In this document: piece by piece, positions 12,341 through 25,351 of the stretch
Numbering within the stretch: position 1 is the first letter of the stretch
How the letters are laid out: every line of letters starts with the position of its first letter
DNA from: Ophiura sarsii
Lineage: Eukaryota > Echinodermata > Ophiuroidea > Amphilepidida > Ophiuridae
DNA: 64,000 bases
Assembly: GCA_035610835.1 (NCBI GenBank)
Contig: CM069452.1
Coordinates: 32,767,150-32,831,149, forward strand
Direction of reading: 5' to 3'
Program-made: the position numbers and the translations under genes
Notes under the pieces: generated by a model
What the model was told of the DNA's origin: nothing
The model's input: the letters and a program-made list of their open reading frames with translations, nothing else
Databases searched by the model: none

Positions 12341-14240
12341 CACCATAGATTCTGTATTTTGTAAATAATATCTAGTAAGATTCACAGTCAGTTTGTCACC
12401 ATTTAGAAGATGCCCGAGGCTCTTGAAAGTAAGTCGACCATGATGTACGCAATAAAATACTCCTACGTACAATAGAATATATTGAACTATATCTGTACAA
12501 AAATGAAATGAAAATGAAATGGATTATGTAGACATACTTTATACAACTGTTTGCACAGATTATCAAGCATGAAACACAATAATTACCTTGTTTTTTCAAG
12601 TGTTACGCTTCTCTCAAATCATATCATGAAACACCCACATGTCCGTCCGTCAATGTAATTTCACGAATACTTATAAAGCCCAAAGCATAGTTAAACAAGC
12701 TCAGAACAATATCATTTTACTTACGATTGGTCGTTATTGATATTGGTATAATATTGGATAACTTGAGGGTGATACAATGAAAATTGGTTAAGCATTGAGA
12801 AAAAAATTGGGACGAGCCAACAGTAAGTCCAATTTTCACTATTTCACCCGAAAAAAGGAATCTGACTCTAATCAAAAATAGGAAATATATGCGTATTAAA
12901 TAAAACTTGTGCACACAAGTATTTGAAATAGGATAAGGCGTAAAAAACAACAAGTTTGTTTCTGTTTTGGCGACGTAAATTAAATTTCATTTTTATATTC
13001 CCATAAAGCCGTGAAAACATCATCTTACGACATTCTGTTGAATATAATATGAACAGACTAGAACCACCTGGTTGAAAGTTTGAATACAGTTACGTGTATT
13101 AAATATTATAATTCTCTTTTATCACATCATGCAAGTCGATCAAAAGACAAGGTATGCCTTGCACGGGACGCTCTCTTGTGCTACTACCATTAACAATGTT
13201 TATTCAATTTGGGATGCATGAGTGGGTGTCACGCAAGGTTAGATCTGATATATTCTAAAATGTAAAGGCTAATATTTCGAAGGGCGTCGCTTTTTATTTT
13301 GTTAGAGATGATATGTCACAAATGATATTTTACAAACGCTCACTATTCATTTCACGCAACGAAATCCTCAGCCGAGAAGATAACCGGCACTGAACTTATC
13401 AGTATTTGAAATAAACATTTAATCCAAGTCTTTTATATCTTATCACCCCTTTTCTGATAGCTCAATTCTCATGAACCCAATCCATGTCAAAACATTTTTG
13501 AAATACGAGATGTTTCGAAAAAATTGAATTCTTAAAGCAAATGGATTATATTAACGAATATTTGGTCTTCAAACTGACCGTAAACTTTTAAAGGATTGCC
13601 TTTTACGCGATGGTTCTGTGCTAATGAATACTAAACACATTAAATCTCACTACTCTTGATTCATAATTAACGAACTCTCATGTTTTGTATTACATAAGTA
13701 TTTTTGCATTATTTGATATGCCCGCTCGTATGCATTTAAACATGTAAAACAAGGTAGAAGGAGGATGTATGCATGATGGGTTGTGTAATATTTTGAAAGC
13801 TACAAAATTGATATGTACCGAAAATAACATTTATCTTCCATTTGCCACTCTTTTCATACACCCCTGCTGCGAAATGAGAACCTTTTAAAGGGAAACAGAT
13901 TCTTCCTTGAGGAGGAAAAGTCAACATTTCTAGAACTGACACAAATATAATTCAAGGTTTTTGTTGTTCTCATTAGCTGTTAATATGAAAATGTTACCGA
14001 TTATTCTAAAACACCTGATATTCGTTTATGTTTACTACACATTTTATGTGTTGATGTATACCAGATGCAAACACTGTTACAATCTTCAAAAAACTGTTGA
14101 AAACACATACGGTATGATGTCTGAGACATTTTGTAATAATTAAGTAGTTTTTTCATACATTGTATACCGTATACCCTTATTGTCCGTTCTTTAAGATGGG
14201 TATGCATTTTTAGTGTTGTTGTTTATCGTTTTTTATTTAT

Positions 14241-14320
14241 ATTGTATTTTACGTTCGTGCCTTGAGCGCTCTTAGTGGATATGTGCCTTGTCGCTATTAT
14301 TATTATAAGTATTATTATAC
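14241..14320 (+). mobile_element. LINE 3'-end remnant
   Basis: The sequence CGTGCCTTGAGCGCTCTTAG, then GGATATGTGCCTTGTCGC, then a TATTATTATTATAAG tail resembles the 3' untranslated end and short tandem tail of CR1/L2-like LINEs. No coding part is attached. This is inference from motif resemblance. Confidence 0.4.
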
Positions 14321-15770
14321 TACATTTCTTTATTTTTTCTTTGCGAATGCGCCTTTTTACATCTCATCTTACCGTCAAAAATGCGCATTGGTTGACCAAT
14401 GTCCAGATTAAATTAATGTAAATAAACTGAACAATATTGATCGGGACAATCATTTACTTCATCAGTAGCCTACTAGTTTTAAGACTATCGTGTATTGTCT
14501 CCTGAGATATCTAGAAAGCAAATTTATTGATATTAAATCACCACGAGACATTGCTTTGGCATCTACATGTATACGCGCAGCTATAAAAAGATGTAAAAGA
14601 TGTAACGACTTAATTTTTAGAATAGCCTTTAGCACCAGAACCAATAACCTTTCATTAGCTGAAATATATAAGTAATCAATGATGATGATGATAATAATGA
14701 TTATATCTAGCAGGCAATGTAAATCGTCTCATACAAATTGTTAAAAGCATGGTTAAAGCTTCCCAATATCTGGTAATCATGCGCTATCTCCGTGTAATCA
14801 ATTGAAATGTGTAAGAAGTTTACGTGTGTTAGAGGCAGAATTGGGTTATTGATAATGTCAGAAACCAGTAATGTACACTATTCCAAAGTGTTGGTTGGTA
14901 CTATCCCCCCCCCCCCCAAATCGATGGAAGATCTAAAATTGGAGGGACAAAATCAGTACGGTTCATAATTGTACTAAGGAATATGATAAAACGTGCAACA
15001 CAATGCTTAAATGGTAAATAACTTCCGAATTTTGATATTTTTTCGCGAAAAATAATAACAAACCTTCAAAACACCCGTTCAACCAACGTCGCCATGTAGA
15101 ACAGGAATTTCCCCCTCGCCTTAATAATCACCTCATTAATGATTGCACCCCTAATTGAAATACTGAACCCAATCGCAATCTTTTATATCAAAAATAAAGG
15201 ATAATAATGGTCGTATTTGGAGGCACTTGGACAATTACTTCCTGAACTACCTTTAATAAACCCACTTCATGCTCTACATATTGCAGAGCTCATTTATTTC
15301 TGTGTTGGGATTGCAATAAGGTGTTACCCGCGCGCCATTGGATATCCTAATTATTAAGGGGCACATCGGGCATCGAAGCACTGTACAATATTCGGTGATA
15401 TTTGGAGTGCTTAATAACGTTATCTAAAATCAATTTAGTGGTTTCTAATCCGTCAACTCAAATTGATTTAAGAAGTGTAAGGTATAAGCTTCATTTTCAC
15501 CCTTGAGACTCATTGCAGCGTAGATTAATTTGTGCTGTCTACCAATATTCATCAACATTTTATCATGCTGGTTTGTGAAATCCCTGCGCCTCATGGGCAT
15601 ACATGTAACGCATGCAACGATTTTGAGTGCCAAAACACAGACAGCAACAATATATGGGTTTAAGTGTCTGATAGGATGTAGAGATGCGCGAACACGTTTG
15701 GTTTGTACTACAACGGAAGCTGAAACTAGAAGTATCGCGATAGCAATGTCAGATAACACTAGGGCATTCT

Positions 15771-16189
15771 TTAAAGGAAGGGTCCCGCAAGCACAACATT
15801 GAGCCGTATTTGTTAGAACAATAATTATCGAGCCAAAATTACGTAATTATATAGAACAAAACATCATACTAGTCACAAAACTGAATAAAAACTCACACAA
15901 CATGCAATTTTTAAAATTCGCGGCGATCGAAAGTCCCGGTGTCGATGATGTCACGGGTATCGGTGCTCAAATTTGCGCATGTGCATTGTATAACTATGAC
16001 ATCATCGACACTGGGACTTTCGATCGCGCCGCGAATTTTAATAAGTGCATGTTGAGAGATTGCGGTTTTTTATTTGTTTTTGTCATAAGTGTGGTGTTTT
16101 GTTCTATATAATTACAAAAGTTGGGCTCGATAGTTATTTTTCTAACATATATAATGCACACTTTTATGCTTACGGGACACCTCCTTTAA
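15771..16189. mobile_element. 419-bp palindromic TTAA MITE, copy 2
   Basis: Same family and same length as 1553-1971 but in the opposite orientation, flanked by TTAA (15771-15774 and 16186-16189). The palindromic arms contain the same GCGGCGATCGAAAGTC core. The paralogous site in copy A (about 5941) is empty with a single TTAA, which supports TTAA target duplication. Confidence 0.88.
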
Positions 16190-17329
16190 GACCGCATAAC
16201 TCTCTGATGACAGACTACAAGCAAACATTCAAACGACTATAGAAACACAATATTCAATAGCAGGGTCTAAACGGCAAATGGAAATATTATTGACCTGTTC
16301 AAAAGGCACGACATCTCGAACTGCCCGTTATGGTAAAAATATCTTGTGCTTGAAAAGATAGCGCTTGTTTTCACCTAAATTTCGTCTAGTGAAAAAGTGT
16401 CATTTAGAGGTAAATTCAAAATTATTATCATGCAGGAGAAAAGACTAGTCTGCGAATTTCTTCCATAGTTCAAGTACCGATTTCTGTAACAGGTGAATCT
16501 CTAAATTAAAAAGTGTGATAGGAACAAAATGAAACTCTACCGTCTGCATACATATGACGCTGTTTTATGACAGAAACATGTGGGACGATTGGTAAGCACA
16601 GACTTGTCGCCTTAACACATAACGCTCATAGGGAAATTAAACATGACATCAAACCAATAATGGCATTGATATATAATCGGTTTCAGAACTGTGAGTGTTT
16701 TTATCTTGCAGTTAGGGAGTGTCTGGTAGGAAGTGCGGAGTTTAATATGTCGGGGTAGATGTCTCTCTTTCTGTTTGTATGTCTGTCTGTATATCTAATT
16801 TGATTGTTAAGTCAATAAAACCTCTGCGTTTAATATTTTCATATGTTGGTAGTTTACATTAAATTAATATATAAAAAAACCCAAGCAATCTTAGGAATGA
16901 AACACTACATAACTCACACTCTATATTGTATAAAATGATATATTGCTACTTGTTTGACATTTATTTACTGTTATAAACGTTTAGGCTATAGGGTCAATAA
17001 TGCCGAGACTAAATAGAACATCGCATGCAAATTGTCAATGTAAACGAAATAGAATATATTTAGACAGCAGAAAATACATCACGTTCAGCCAAACGAACCT
17101 ATTGTAACGTGAATCGAAATTGAAATGGTAAATTGTGTTTGCATTGATGCCAAGCAAATTGCTGAGACATACATGCATTTCCCTGCTATAACTAGATAAG
17201 CATTCGGTAGGTAACGTATCATTGGTAGGCGGTTCATTGTGTTTCATCATTGAACAACTTTCCGTCTGCAATTCAAAACCAAATGTGTTTCCTATTCCTC
17301 ATAACATTTTGATATATATCAAATTCACG

Positions 17330-18290
17330 TTTAAATGTTCTTAAATAATATTTATCCTCTCTAATATACTTGGTGTAAGACAGCACGGAACGAACCTAGC
17401 ACAAAATCCTTTATTGACGGATTAAAGGATTATACAGCTTTATTCTGTAATGGGGTCTTGACACTAGACTAACTTATAAATGTCTTACACCAAGGATATA
17501 CCCTATGGAGGTGGTAAAGTATTCCATTCCTTAGTTGAGTTACGGTATCAAATGATTCAGCGATCAATCTTACGTACGTAGACTAAATAGGACACCAAAT
17601 GCAAATTGTCAATGTAAATGAAATCACACGCTAGAAAATCCTTCTCGTTTGGGGAAACGACCCGATTGTAATGTGAACCGAGATTGAAATAGAAATTGTG
17701 TTTACATTGATGCCAAGCAATGAGATAAAGAAGCCTTCGGTAGGTAACGTATCATTGGTAGGTGATGCATTGTGTTTCATCATTGAACAACTTTCCGTTT
17801 GCAATTCGAAACCCAACCTGTTTCCTCATAATATTTTGATATATCAAATTCACGTTTAAATGTTTTCAAATAATATTTATCCTCTCTAATATACTTGGTG
17901 TAAGACAGCACGGAACGAACCTAGCACAAAATCCTTTATTGACGGATTAAAGGATTATACAGCTTTATTCTGTAATGGGGTCTTGACACTAGACTTACTT
18001 ATGAATGTCTTACACCAAGGATCTATGGAGGTGGTAAAGTATTCCATTCCTTAGTCGGTATCAAATGATTCAGCGATCAATCTTACGTAGACTAAATAGG
18101 ACACCAAATGCAAATTGTCAATGTAAATGAAATCACACGCTAGAAAATCCTTCTCGTTTGGGGAAACGACCCGATTGTAATGTGAACCGAGATTGAAATA
18201 TAAATTGTGTTTACATTGATAAAGCGATGAGAAGTGTTTCCCCTGCAGCAAACAGGCAACGTGTTATCGGTGGTAAAGCATGTTCAGTCC
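17330..18290. repeat. Recent tandem duplication (about 0.5 kb) with foldback
   Basis: About 17336-17835 is repeated nearly identically from about 17860, and the repeat is truncated at the right. Each copy contains a short foldback with ends CTTGGTGTAAGACA and TGTCTTACACCAAG (17370-17494 and 17894-18018). Within it is a second inverted pair, AATCCTTTA / TAAAGGATT. The high identity contrasts with the old duplication that surrounds it. A more diverged unit precedes it at 17030. Confidence 0.8.
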
Positions 18291-18581
18291 AATATTAGGA
18301 CTTTGGGATAACATTGTAACATCAACAATGCAAAATAGAAAGCTGTATCGAATGATATTTTAAAAGATATTTTGGATATACTTCAGTAACTATCAATATC
18401 AATTTTAATTGTGGACTGTATGGTTAAAATGACGTCATTTTCGCCAATTTTTTTGCACGCTTTCCAATTATTTTGTTTGTCCTAATTTTGAAGACAAAAG
18501 TTGCATTTGTGGTTCTGATTTCAGATATGTTGTCTTGATCCCTATGAATGGTGCCAAGCTTCGTTAAAAATGCCATTCACT

Positions 18582-18605
18582 GGGGGGGGGGGGGGGGGGG
18601 GGGGG
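18582..18605. repeat. 24-base G homopolymer
   Basis: An uninterrupted run of G. A run of the same length sits at 9013-9036. The exact lengths may be affected by sequencing or assembly. Confidence 0.85.
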
Positions 18606-19360
18606 ATAATTTGGTCAGTTAAGTGTTAACAGACTTTAAACGTTAACTAAAGTAAAGTAGACAACATTGAACATTGTTGAACGACATTTTTCAGAATCTG
18701 TGATTTACCATGGTTTTGAAGGATAAGCTAATGCTAATATATGGTTCTAGTCTTCCCAATAATTTTAAATGAATCTTTCAGACGTAAATTGTATTTAAAC
18801 TGAATTGATCTCGGAGGAATCGTAGATATAGACAGTTCACATCAGTCATTTTACTATTATAAGCGATGTAGATAATGTTGGCCACATGAAGGCCGACCAT
18901 GGCTGCTAGTCAAATAATTTAATAGGTGAAGCAAGATAAAGTAAATATCGAAAATTCATTACTTCATGAATAATCGCGATAGCTGCGTCTCTATTGAAGT
19001 GCGTTCCAATGAAATTAATCGTTAGATGATTACGCGCACGCCGAGCGCTGGTTACTAATAATTGCCCGAAAGTACTGCGCCAAAGTGTTCGATTGTTTTG
19101 CTCATTGACCGACCAATCAAATTAAAGCCTCACGCCCCTAAACTGAATATTCAATGATCAGTTATGGAAAAACACGATTAAAGCTTATTTCTGATTGATT
19201 GATTGATAACAATGTTAACGAGGGGATGACTCTACTTGGACTGTTTCAATAACTAAGAAGGGGTGGACAAAATAAACAGAAAACGAATAAATTATTAGTG
19301 CAATTATATCGGTACAAATCAACGATTTTGATAAATATGTATCTTTTTCAGTAATGAATG
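18606..19360. other. No feature recognised
   Basis: Unique-looking sequence, somewhat richer in GC around 19000-19130. No reading frame, terminal repeat or RNA gene can be supported. Confidence 0.5.
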
Positions 19361-19522
19361 AGAATAATGACTGCTTAACAACTGTTTTCGTGAATTCGTT
19401 TTGAAATCCTCGGTTGTTGTTCTGGTCATTCGGAATTGTCCGACAATTCCTTAGACCAGAACAAAAACCTCTGATTTCAAAACAAATTCACGAAAACAGT
19501 TGTTACACAGTCCTTATTCTCT
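19361..19522. repeat. Near-perfect hairpin, 75-bp arms
   Basis: The left arm, from AGAATAATGACTGCTTAACA through TTCTGGTC, pairs with the right arm, from GACCAGAAC through ACAGTCCTTATTCT. There are only a few mismatches. The apex GGAATTGTC-C-GACAATTCC is itself a palindrome. No target duplication was found. It may be a tiny foldback transposon or a structured transcript precursor. Confidence 0.8.
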
Positions 19523-20518
19523 AAATAGTATTATTCCATTCACACGGATGAACTTTGGAGTCTAGATAGAGCAAACTTGCGATCAATCAAATGTGACATT
19601 TTTATCGACTCCTGCTTATACTATCGACTCCTACGTGAAATACTGCAACAGCATACATTGCACAAACACAGACTGGAAATATATCACATTTCCAACGTTA
19701 ACCGTCTATAACCGTTGTATTTTGATGCATTTTGATGCTGTGTACATTATACGTCGGTGGCATCGAAATGCAGAATGAATAGGTGACTTCTTATGATTAT
19801 CGAACGCTAAATTATTTTGGTTCGCTTATATAAGTTTTGAATTGGTCAGTTATTGACCTCTTCTATATATAGTATGAATACATACATATAATACAGTTAT
19901 TCTATAATTCATAAGCGTGGAGCCATCGTGAAATAACAAATTAGCGTAGCACGTGCGGAGTAAAACGAACATTAGCAATAGGAAATTCCTATTAATTATA
20001 GTATTACATTAGCATGACTATGGGTCATTGGGCTGAATAGATAAAGAGGTAGCAATTGCTTTTATCTTAATATTTACAATATTTACTGCAAGTAAGCAAA
20101 GGCAATTATATAATTAATTTTGTAATTAAATGATCGTGTGATTACCGTATTATCAAATCCATGCCTTTTTTCTCAAGATCCTACATGAGGAGCTTGGCAA
20201 TTTGCTTGCACACCCATTACATTACCCTTCATGTTGTATGTATGTTTTAAGTGTAAAATAATAGAATTATAGAATTGCTTGCAAAGAAATCTGTGAGAAA
20301 AATATGAAGGCCTCCTACTTAAACTAAGCAGTAGCAATCAGACTTCTAGGCGTCATTGATAACCAATCACAGAATTTAACTGTAGTAGCTGTAGTAATAG
20401 TTTGGAGTATTTTTTTTATAACGCAGCGTTGCACTAACAATAACACTATAATTTGATTCTTTGCTATGATTCATCTATAAGTTATCGCTTACTTTAGGTC
20501 AATGGCATGGAATGCTAG
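19523..20518. other. No feature recognised
   Basis: AT-rich sequence with short frames of up to about 60 codons that resemble nothing I know. Confidence 0.5.
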
Positions 20519-20985
20519 GATTCGCTACAACAATGTATGTTGGGAGTCTAAGACAAACTATTGCCGATTTAACTATAGCAGCAAAATCAGAATGTTGGAG
20601 TCACGCGGAATTGAAGTAGCTACAACAATGTATGTTTAGAGTCTAAGACAAACTATTGCCGATTTAACTAGCAGCAAAATCGGAATGTTGGAGTCACGCG
20701 GAATTGAAGTAGCTACAACAATGTATGTTTGGATCGAGTCTAAGACAAACTATTGCCGATTTAACTAGCAGCAAAATCGGAATGTTGGAGTCACGCGGAA
20801 TTGAAGTAGCTACAACAATGTATGTTTGGATCGAGTCTAAGACAAACTATTGCCGATTTAACTAGCAGCAAAATCGGAATGTTGGAGTCACGCGGAATTG
20901 AAGTAGCTACAACAATGTATGTTTAGAGTCTAAGACAAACTATTGCCGATTTAACTAGCAACAAAATCAGAATGTTGGAGTCATA
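20519..20985. repeat. Minisatellite, five units of 93-97 bp
   Basis: GCTACAACAATGTATGTT begins at about 20524, 20619, 20712, 20809 and 20906, so the periods are 95, 93, 97 and 97 bp. Two adjacent units share a four-base insertion (GGATCGAGTC), which suggests recent unit-to-unit duplication. Every unit contains GTCTAAGACAAACTATTGCC and TTGGAGTCACGCGGAATTG. No coding frame is kept across units. Confidence 0.9.
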
Positions 20986-22402
20986 TGCAAACTATAAAGC
21001 TGTTGACCACCAACGGATGATATCAAATTTACATCATCACTGCAATCTATCAGTACGGAATATTTTCATAACTTCGGATAATCATATTGTTTTTGTATTT
21101 GAAGATTATTTCACTAATGTTGACATCAAATGAATAGATATTATACAATCAAACCAAACACTATATATTATCATTTATAAGGACTTGGTTTTGTAAAGAT
21201 CATGGTTTTAATTCTTGGGTATAAAACCTTTTGCGGCCTCATGTGACGTGCCAAAATCACCTCAACCCTGGCATTACAAAGGCTAATGACTTTGTCATTA
21301 ATTTATCTCTGACTTGAAGTAATAAACTCGTCCTGTTAAACAGACGAACCCTTTGTACACGCACGATCGAGATCCTGATGGAGCGCCAAGCTAATGCATT
21401 GTGCGCTGCTATTTAAGAGAGCTTTCTTACCATAATACAAACATCATGGTTTAGGATATAGAACAGCATTGGAAAAAGAAAGCATGAGTCTAAAATACAA
21501 ACTCAAACATAAACATATATTTTATCAATTTATGGTATCCTTAAGATCGTATCCAATAGTATCTAACGGTCTCGAGCCATTGCATCTACAAAAATATATT
21601 TGGCAAAAGAATAAAAATAGATGAGCATTTAGAATCCGAATTATAAATGTTGCTTTTAAAAAGAAAAGTGTGGGAAGTAAGCAGTGGTACCAATACCAAA
21701 TGTAATTTATGATTCTGCCATTCTATAGTTGTAGCTTTATTCGGTCAAGGGTCATTAAAGGTCATCCAAGGGTCAAAAATGAAAACAAAGTTACTGTAAA
21801 TACCAAATTGAATTGATGGTATGCTTGAAAGGATTGCAGCAACATTGATGTAACAGCGTTGTTACATCAATGTATTTGTGCGAAGACCAGCTCGCTATAT
21901 TCACAATCGGCCTCCTCTGCACTGCGGTAATTAGATAAAACAATGCCCTCTACGTCCATTATGCGACTTCTTATTCACGTTTGGCAGCATTCACAAAGTT
22001 AAACTTACTTTGTGACGTGCTCTGAATGACAGCGACGCATACAACAAACATAATGATCCACCCGTCAAAATGAGCAATACGACTTCGCCGTTGCATACTA
22101 GCACTTGCACACATGTAAAAGGCTAGGGGGTAATAGAACGGGAAGCTAAGATGTAAAAAACAGGAACCACATAAGACGTAAGCAAACAGAGAGAATGGTT
22201 TTTTGAGCGTATTGTTCCGTATAATGTTAGAGTGGTGTGTGGCCCTGATATATATGTCATCTCCGACCAACTAAAAATATTGTAAGTAAAAAATATCGAA
22301 AATGATCTAAAATTTAAAATTACTTATTCTAGCTTACGACTGGCATGTGCAGATAATAGGTCCTCTTAGTGAATGCTGAAACTACAAGCCCTGATATATA
22401 TA
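20986..22402. other. Mostly featureless; one small hairpin
   Basis: At 21841-21875 a small perfect hairpin (ACATTGATGTAACA / TGTTACATCAATGT) is present. About 22105-22215 is similar to 22775-22860 (GGCTAGGGGGTAATAGAAC and related blocks), a diverged local duplication around the MITE at 22403. No gene was recognised. Confidence 0.5.
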
Positions 22403-22679
22403 CAGGGTGTCCCATTTATTTATTTTTGCCTGTCTATCTTGTTCATAATAACAATCCAAGATTGCACCTCGGATACATGCCATGCCTACCGGATGTGGTA
22501 CCTTGGCATGTCATTTGGTTTGAACACTACGGTGTTGCGCCGTATGAGGAGACTGTAGCTTTTAATCTTCAAAGCATAATGTGGAAAAAGATCGTAATGA
22601 GTCAATACAAAATCTTTCAATAGGGGATTAGCGTCTCTATTGAAACCAATCCGGGTATAAATCATTCTGGGACACCCTG
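22403..22679. mobile_element. Tc1/mariner-like MITE, 277 bp
   Basis: The ends are CAGGGTGTCCCA and TGGGACACCCTG, a perfect 12-bp inverted repeat, flanked by TA on both sides (22401-22402 and 22680-22681). TA duplication and the CAGGGTG-type terminus fit the Tc1/mariner group. The two overlapping short frames inside (84 and 95 codons) show no transposase motif. Confidence 0.8.
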
Positions 22680-22939
22680 TAACATGTATATAGATCCATA
22701 CATCCAAGTGAGTAACCCAAACCCGTCGATGTATATCTAGTACTGTACATATTGTAAGGGAAGTTATCGTCAACGACGAAAGGCTAGGGGTTATAGTAGA
22801 ACAGGGAGCTAGAGGTAAAAGGTAGAATCAAATAAGACTAAACAAGCATAGAGAGAAACGTGTTGTTTGAGTTATGAATACATTGACGCTTGTGCGAATG
22901 TATGAATAACTCTGCAGAGTAGTTGGTGGTGTTATACAT

Positions 22940-23483
22940 CTAACACAAAAGCTTTGATGTTGGCTAATCCAAAATCAATAATCGGTACGAACAATCTGAG
23001 ATGCATTTAATGAGCAACTTTTTCACCGTAGTTTGGTATCTCATTCATAAAAATCGAGTGGATAGTTTTGAAGTTATGATTGTTTTAATGACCATAACTA
23101 CCAACAAAATTGTTGCACTAAAATTGGGGTTCTATGGGACATCATTGCTTTTAATAGTGTGTGATTACGCATTGAAAATGTGTGTGTAGACTCCCTTTCG
23201 ATACCTGTTACCCATTCATCCAGATACCTGACTGGTTCAGATAGCACACAGTGGAGTGGACAATACCAATCATTGGTATCCCAGAAGAAACCAATTAGGC
23301 CTAGTGCAACTTTGTTTGAAACAATCGTAACTTCAAAACTATATCCACTTGATTTTTATGAATAAGGTATCAATCTTCGGAGAAGAGATTTGCTCATTAA
23401 ATGTATATCTCCGATTGTTGGTTCCGATTATTGATTTTGGATTAGCCAACATCAAAGCACCTGGTCAGGAACTTTTTGTGTTA
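22940..23483. repeat. Foldback with arms of about 220 bp
   Basis: The left arm 22940-23160 (ACACAAAAGCTTTGATGTTGG onward, then TCCAAAATCAATAATCGG) is the imperfect reverse complement of 23240-23483 (CCGATTATTGATTTTGGA, CCAACATCAAAGC, TTTTTGTGTTATG). The spacer is about 80 bp. It probably represents a degenerate foldback transposon. No target duplication could be assigned. Confidence 0.7.
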
Positions 23484-24222
23484 TGTGTATGCTGTTTAAA
23501 CTGGTATAAATTTACAATTTATTTGAGCATGTTAGAAACTTTATCTCATTCCGGGAGAAGGAATTCAAAATGGTAATTTCGAATTCGCAAGTCGCGGGTT
23601 AAAATGCCAAAATCCTCGTAGGGTAATGTAGGCATATAAAATCATAGTCATTTGAAATGTGTGAATCGAGGACTTCGTCAGTGGCTTTTGCACCAAGTCT
23701 AGATTGCATTCGTGATTTTTGAGTCATAATTATGTGGAGCATTGGTGAAAAGGGACGAAGATGTTATGAAAAGTCCGTAAGGTTATGTACCAGCCTATGC
23801 CCAACATTACCTCGAAGGTAATTTTTTTCTGCTGCAGATATAAACTGAGATTGTAAGGGATATCTGTGTATGAAAGAAGGCCTTGATATTTACTCTCTTG
23901 TGCTACCACGATATTTGTCAATTGCTGTTGGTGTGAGTTCAAGGCAATTGCGGTAAGTAATAATGATTATGCGTACGTTAAATCAAATGAAGCTTTGCAC
24001 TATTCATAAAATCCTCGGGCAGCCTAATGTTCCATGTCCGAAAATGGTTACTACCCTCGCAGAACGAAGGTTAATAACGACATGTTCATTAATTCAGCTT
24101 CAACCTCAATTAATAAAGCCGTTATGGTAAACAAACGGTCAAATGTACTACAGCATGATGGAGATTTTGATTGATGACCCAGACAATGCAATATACGTTA
24201 TATTATAAAGGTAAATAAAATT
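23484..24222. other. No feature recognised
   Basis: No gene, RNA or repeat boundary is supported. Confidence 0.5.
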
Positions 24223-24483
24223 GCTTATCCTTTATGAAAACAATTTGTAATTAACGGCATGTACTGACTGTAAACGCCTTCATATTCTATCTTACGCAAA
24301 TTGAAAGAAACATTTTTAGCGTCCTGATTTTTTCAAAAAAGGAAGGAGTAGGCCTATTTTGTTTTCTTTTTGTTTTCTTTTTAGAAGTTTATGTGTAAAT
24401 GCTAATGTACATTATACAAACTGGTACCTTCAATTTGGTATAAACATGAAGATGATAGTCATGACTACCGGATCAGCACATTA
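24223..24483 (+). repeat. Segment duplicated inside the hAT element
   Basis: From GCTTATCCTTTATG to ATCAGCACATTA this stretch is almost identical to 28561-28817, where it sits between 15-bp direct repeats inside the hAT element. No direct repeat flanks this copy, so it may be the source or another dispersed copy. No terminal inverted repeat or poly-A tail is seen, so its class is unknown. Confidence 0.75.
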
Positions 24484-25105
24484 GATGTGGGGTTTAATTC
24501 ACTGACATCTGTTCCCATTATGGCCTTCTCAAAACATTCTAGTCTGTGTTTCTGGTCACACACTACTTTCGATCGAGATTATTGTGTCGGTCATCTTGGA
24601 CACAAATGTCTTGGTGAAAATATCTTTAATAAAAAAAAAATCTATGAGCCAATTTTGTGTGACTTAAAGAATGGTGAGGTGTCTAAAAAATGTACCGTGT
24701 TATAATTTGGTCCATACCATGTGATAAATACCCCCATTTTAAGCTGTAATATAGCATATGTCTCCCTTTTGGACATAGAAACAACCCCGGTTTTGGAATA
24801 TTGCCTCAACATGTTGAATGGCGCCAAACCCGATTGGATTTACTATTTAATTACTATAGCACACATGGATTACTCCACACACAGGGTTCATACAGAGCCA
24901 TTCGTGACTTCACCTCGTCAAGGATTATTTACGCAACCTTTTGAGCTTGATAAAAAGAAAATTAATATTTAAAGCCCGACATGTTATATGACTACAGTTG
25001 TCTTTCATTTCTCATTGCCATAAGACATATAGCTCATACGTATAAATGTCTTGTAAGTTGAAACTATGTATAAGTCGGTAAAGTAATAGTTTACATTCCT
25101 GTACT
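24484..25105. other. No feature recognised
   Basis: Two moderately long frames (72 and 83 codons) have no recognisable motif and are likely chance. Confidence 0.4.
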
Positions 25106-25351
25106 TTAACACTTTCCACGCGGCTATTAGTTTTACCATATACAAAACTGATTTTTCAGAAAGCTTTCCCAAATTTCGAAGTCTATTTCAAAGATTTCTG
25201 AACCAATCCTAGGCATGTTTGTACTGGTTTCAATGCATTTCTCATGGTGATTCTAAATATGGTAAGAAATTCAATAATTTTGACATTTTTGAAACATTTT
25301 GTGAAATTTTGGAATGTCGTCTGCAGCCGCCTGCCGCGTGGAAAGTGTTAA
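25106..25351. mobile_element. TTAA-bounded MITE, family 'CACTTTCC', copy 2
   Basis: This is the best-preserved copy: TTAA at 25106-25109, then CACTTTCCACGCGGCTA. The right end is CCGCGTGGAAAGTG, then TTAA at 25348-25351. The inverted repeat is a perfect 14 bp. The interior shares CATTTCTCATGGTGATTCTA with the copy at 980. Confidence 0.82.

Larger units (their letters stand above)
13010..18290. repeat. Diverged segmental duplication, copy B
   Basis: Collinear partner of 200-7830. It carries the 419-bp TTAA MITE at 15771-16189, whose insertion point corresponds to an uninterrupted TTAA near 5941 in copy A (context GGGCATCCTTTAAGC). Conversely, copy A has MITEs at 980 and 1553 that this copy lacks. 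The right end has expanded into a roughly 0.5-kb tandem duplication. Confidence 0.75.

Noticed and set aside
20519..20985. CRISPR-like array
   Set aside because: Units are head-to-tail without distinct spacers, and the DNA is eukaryotic.
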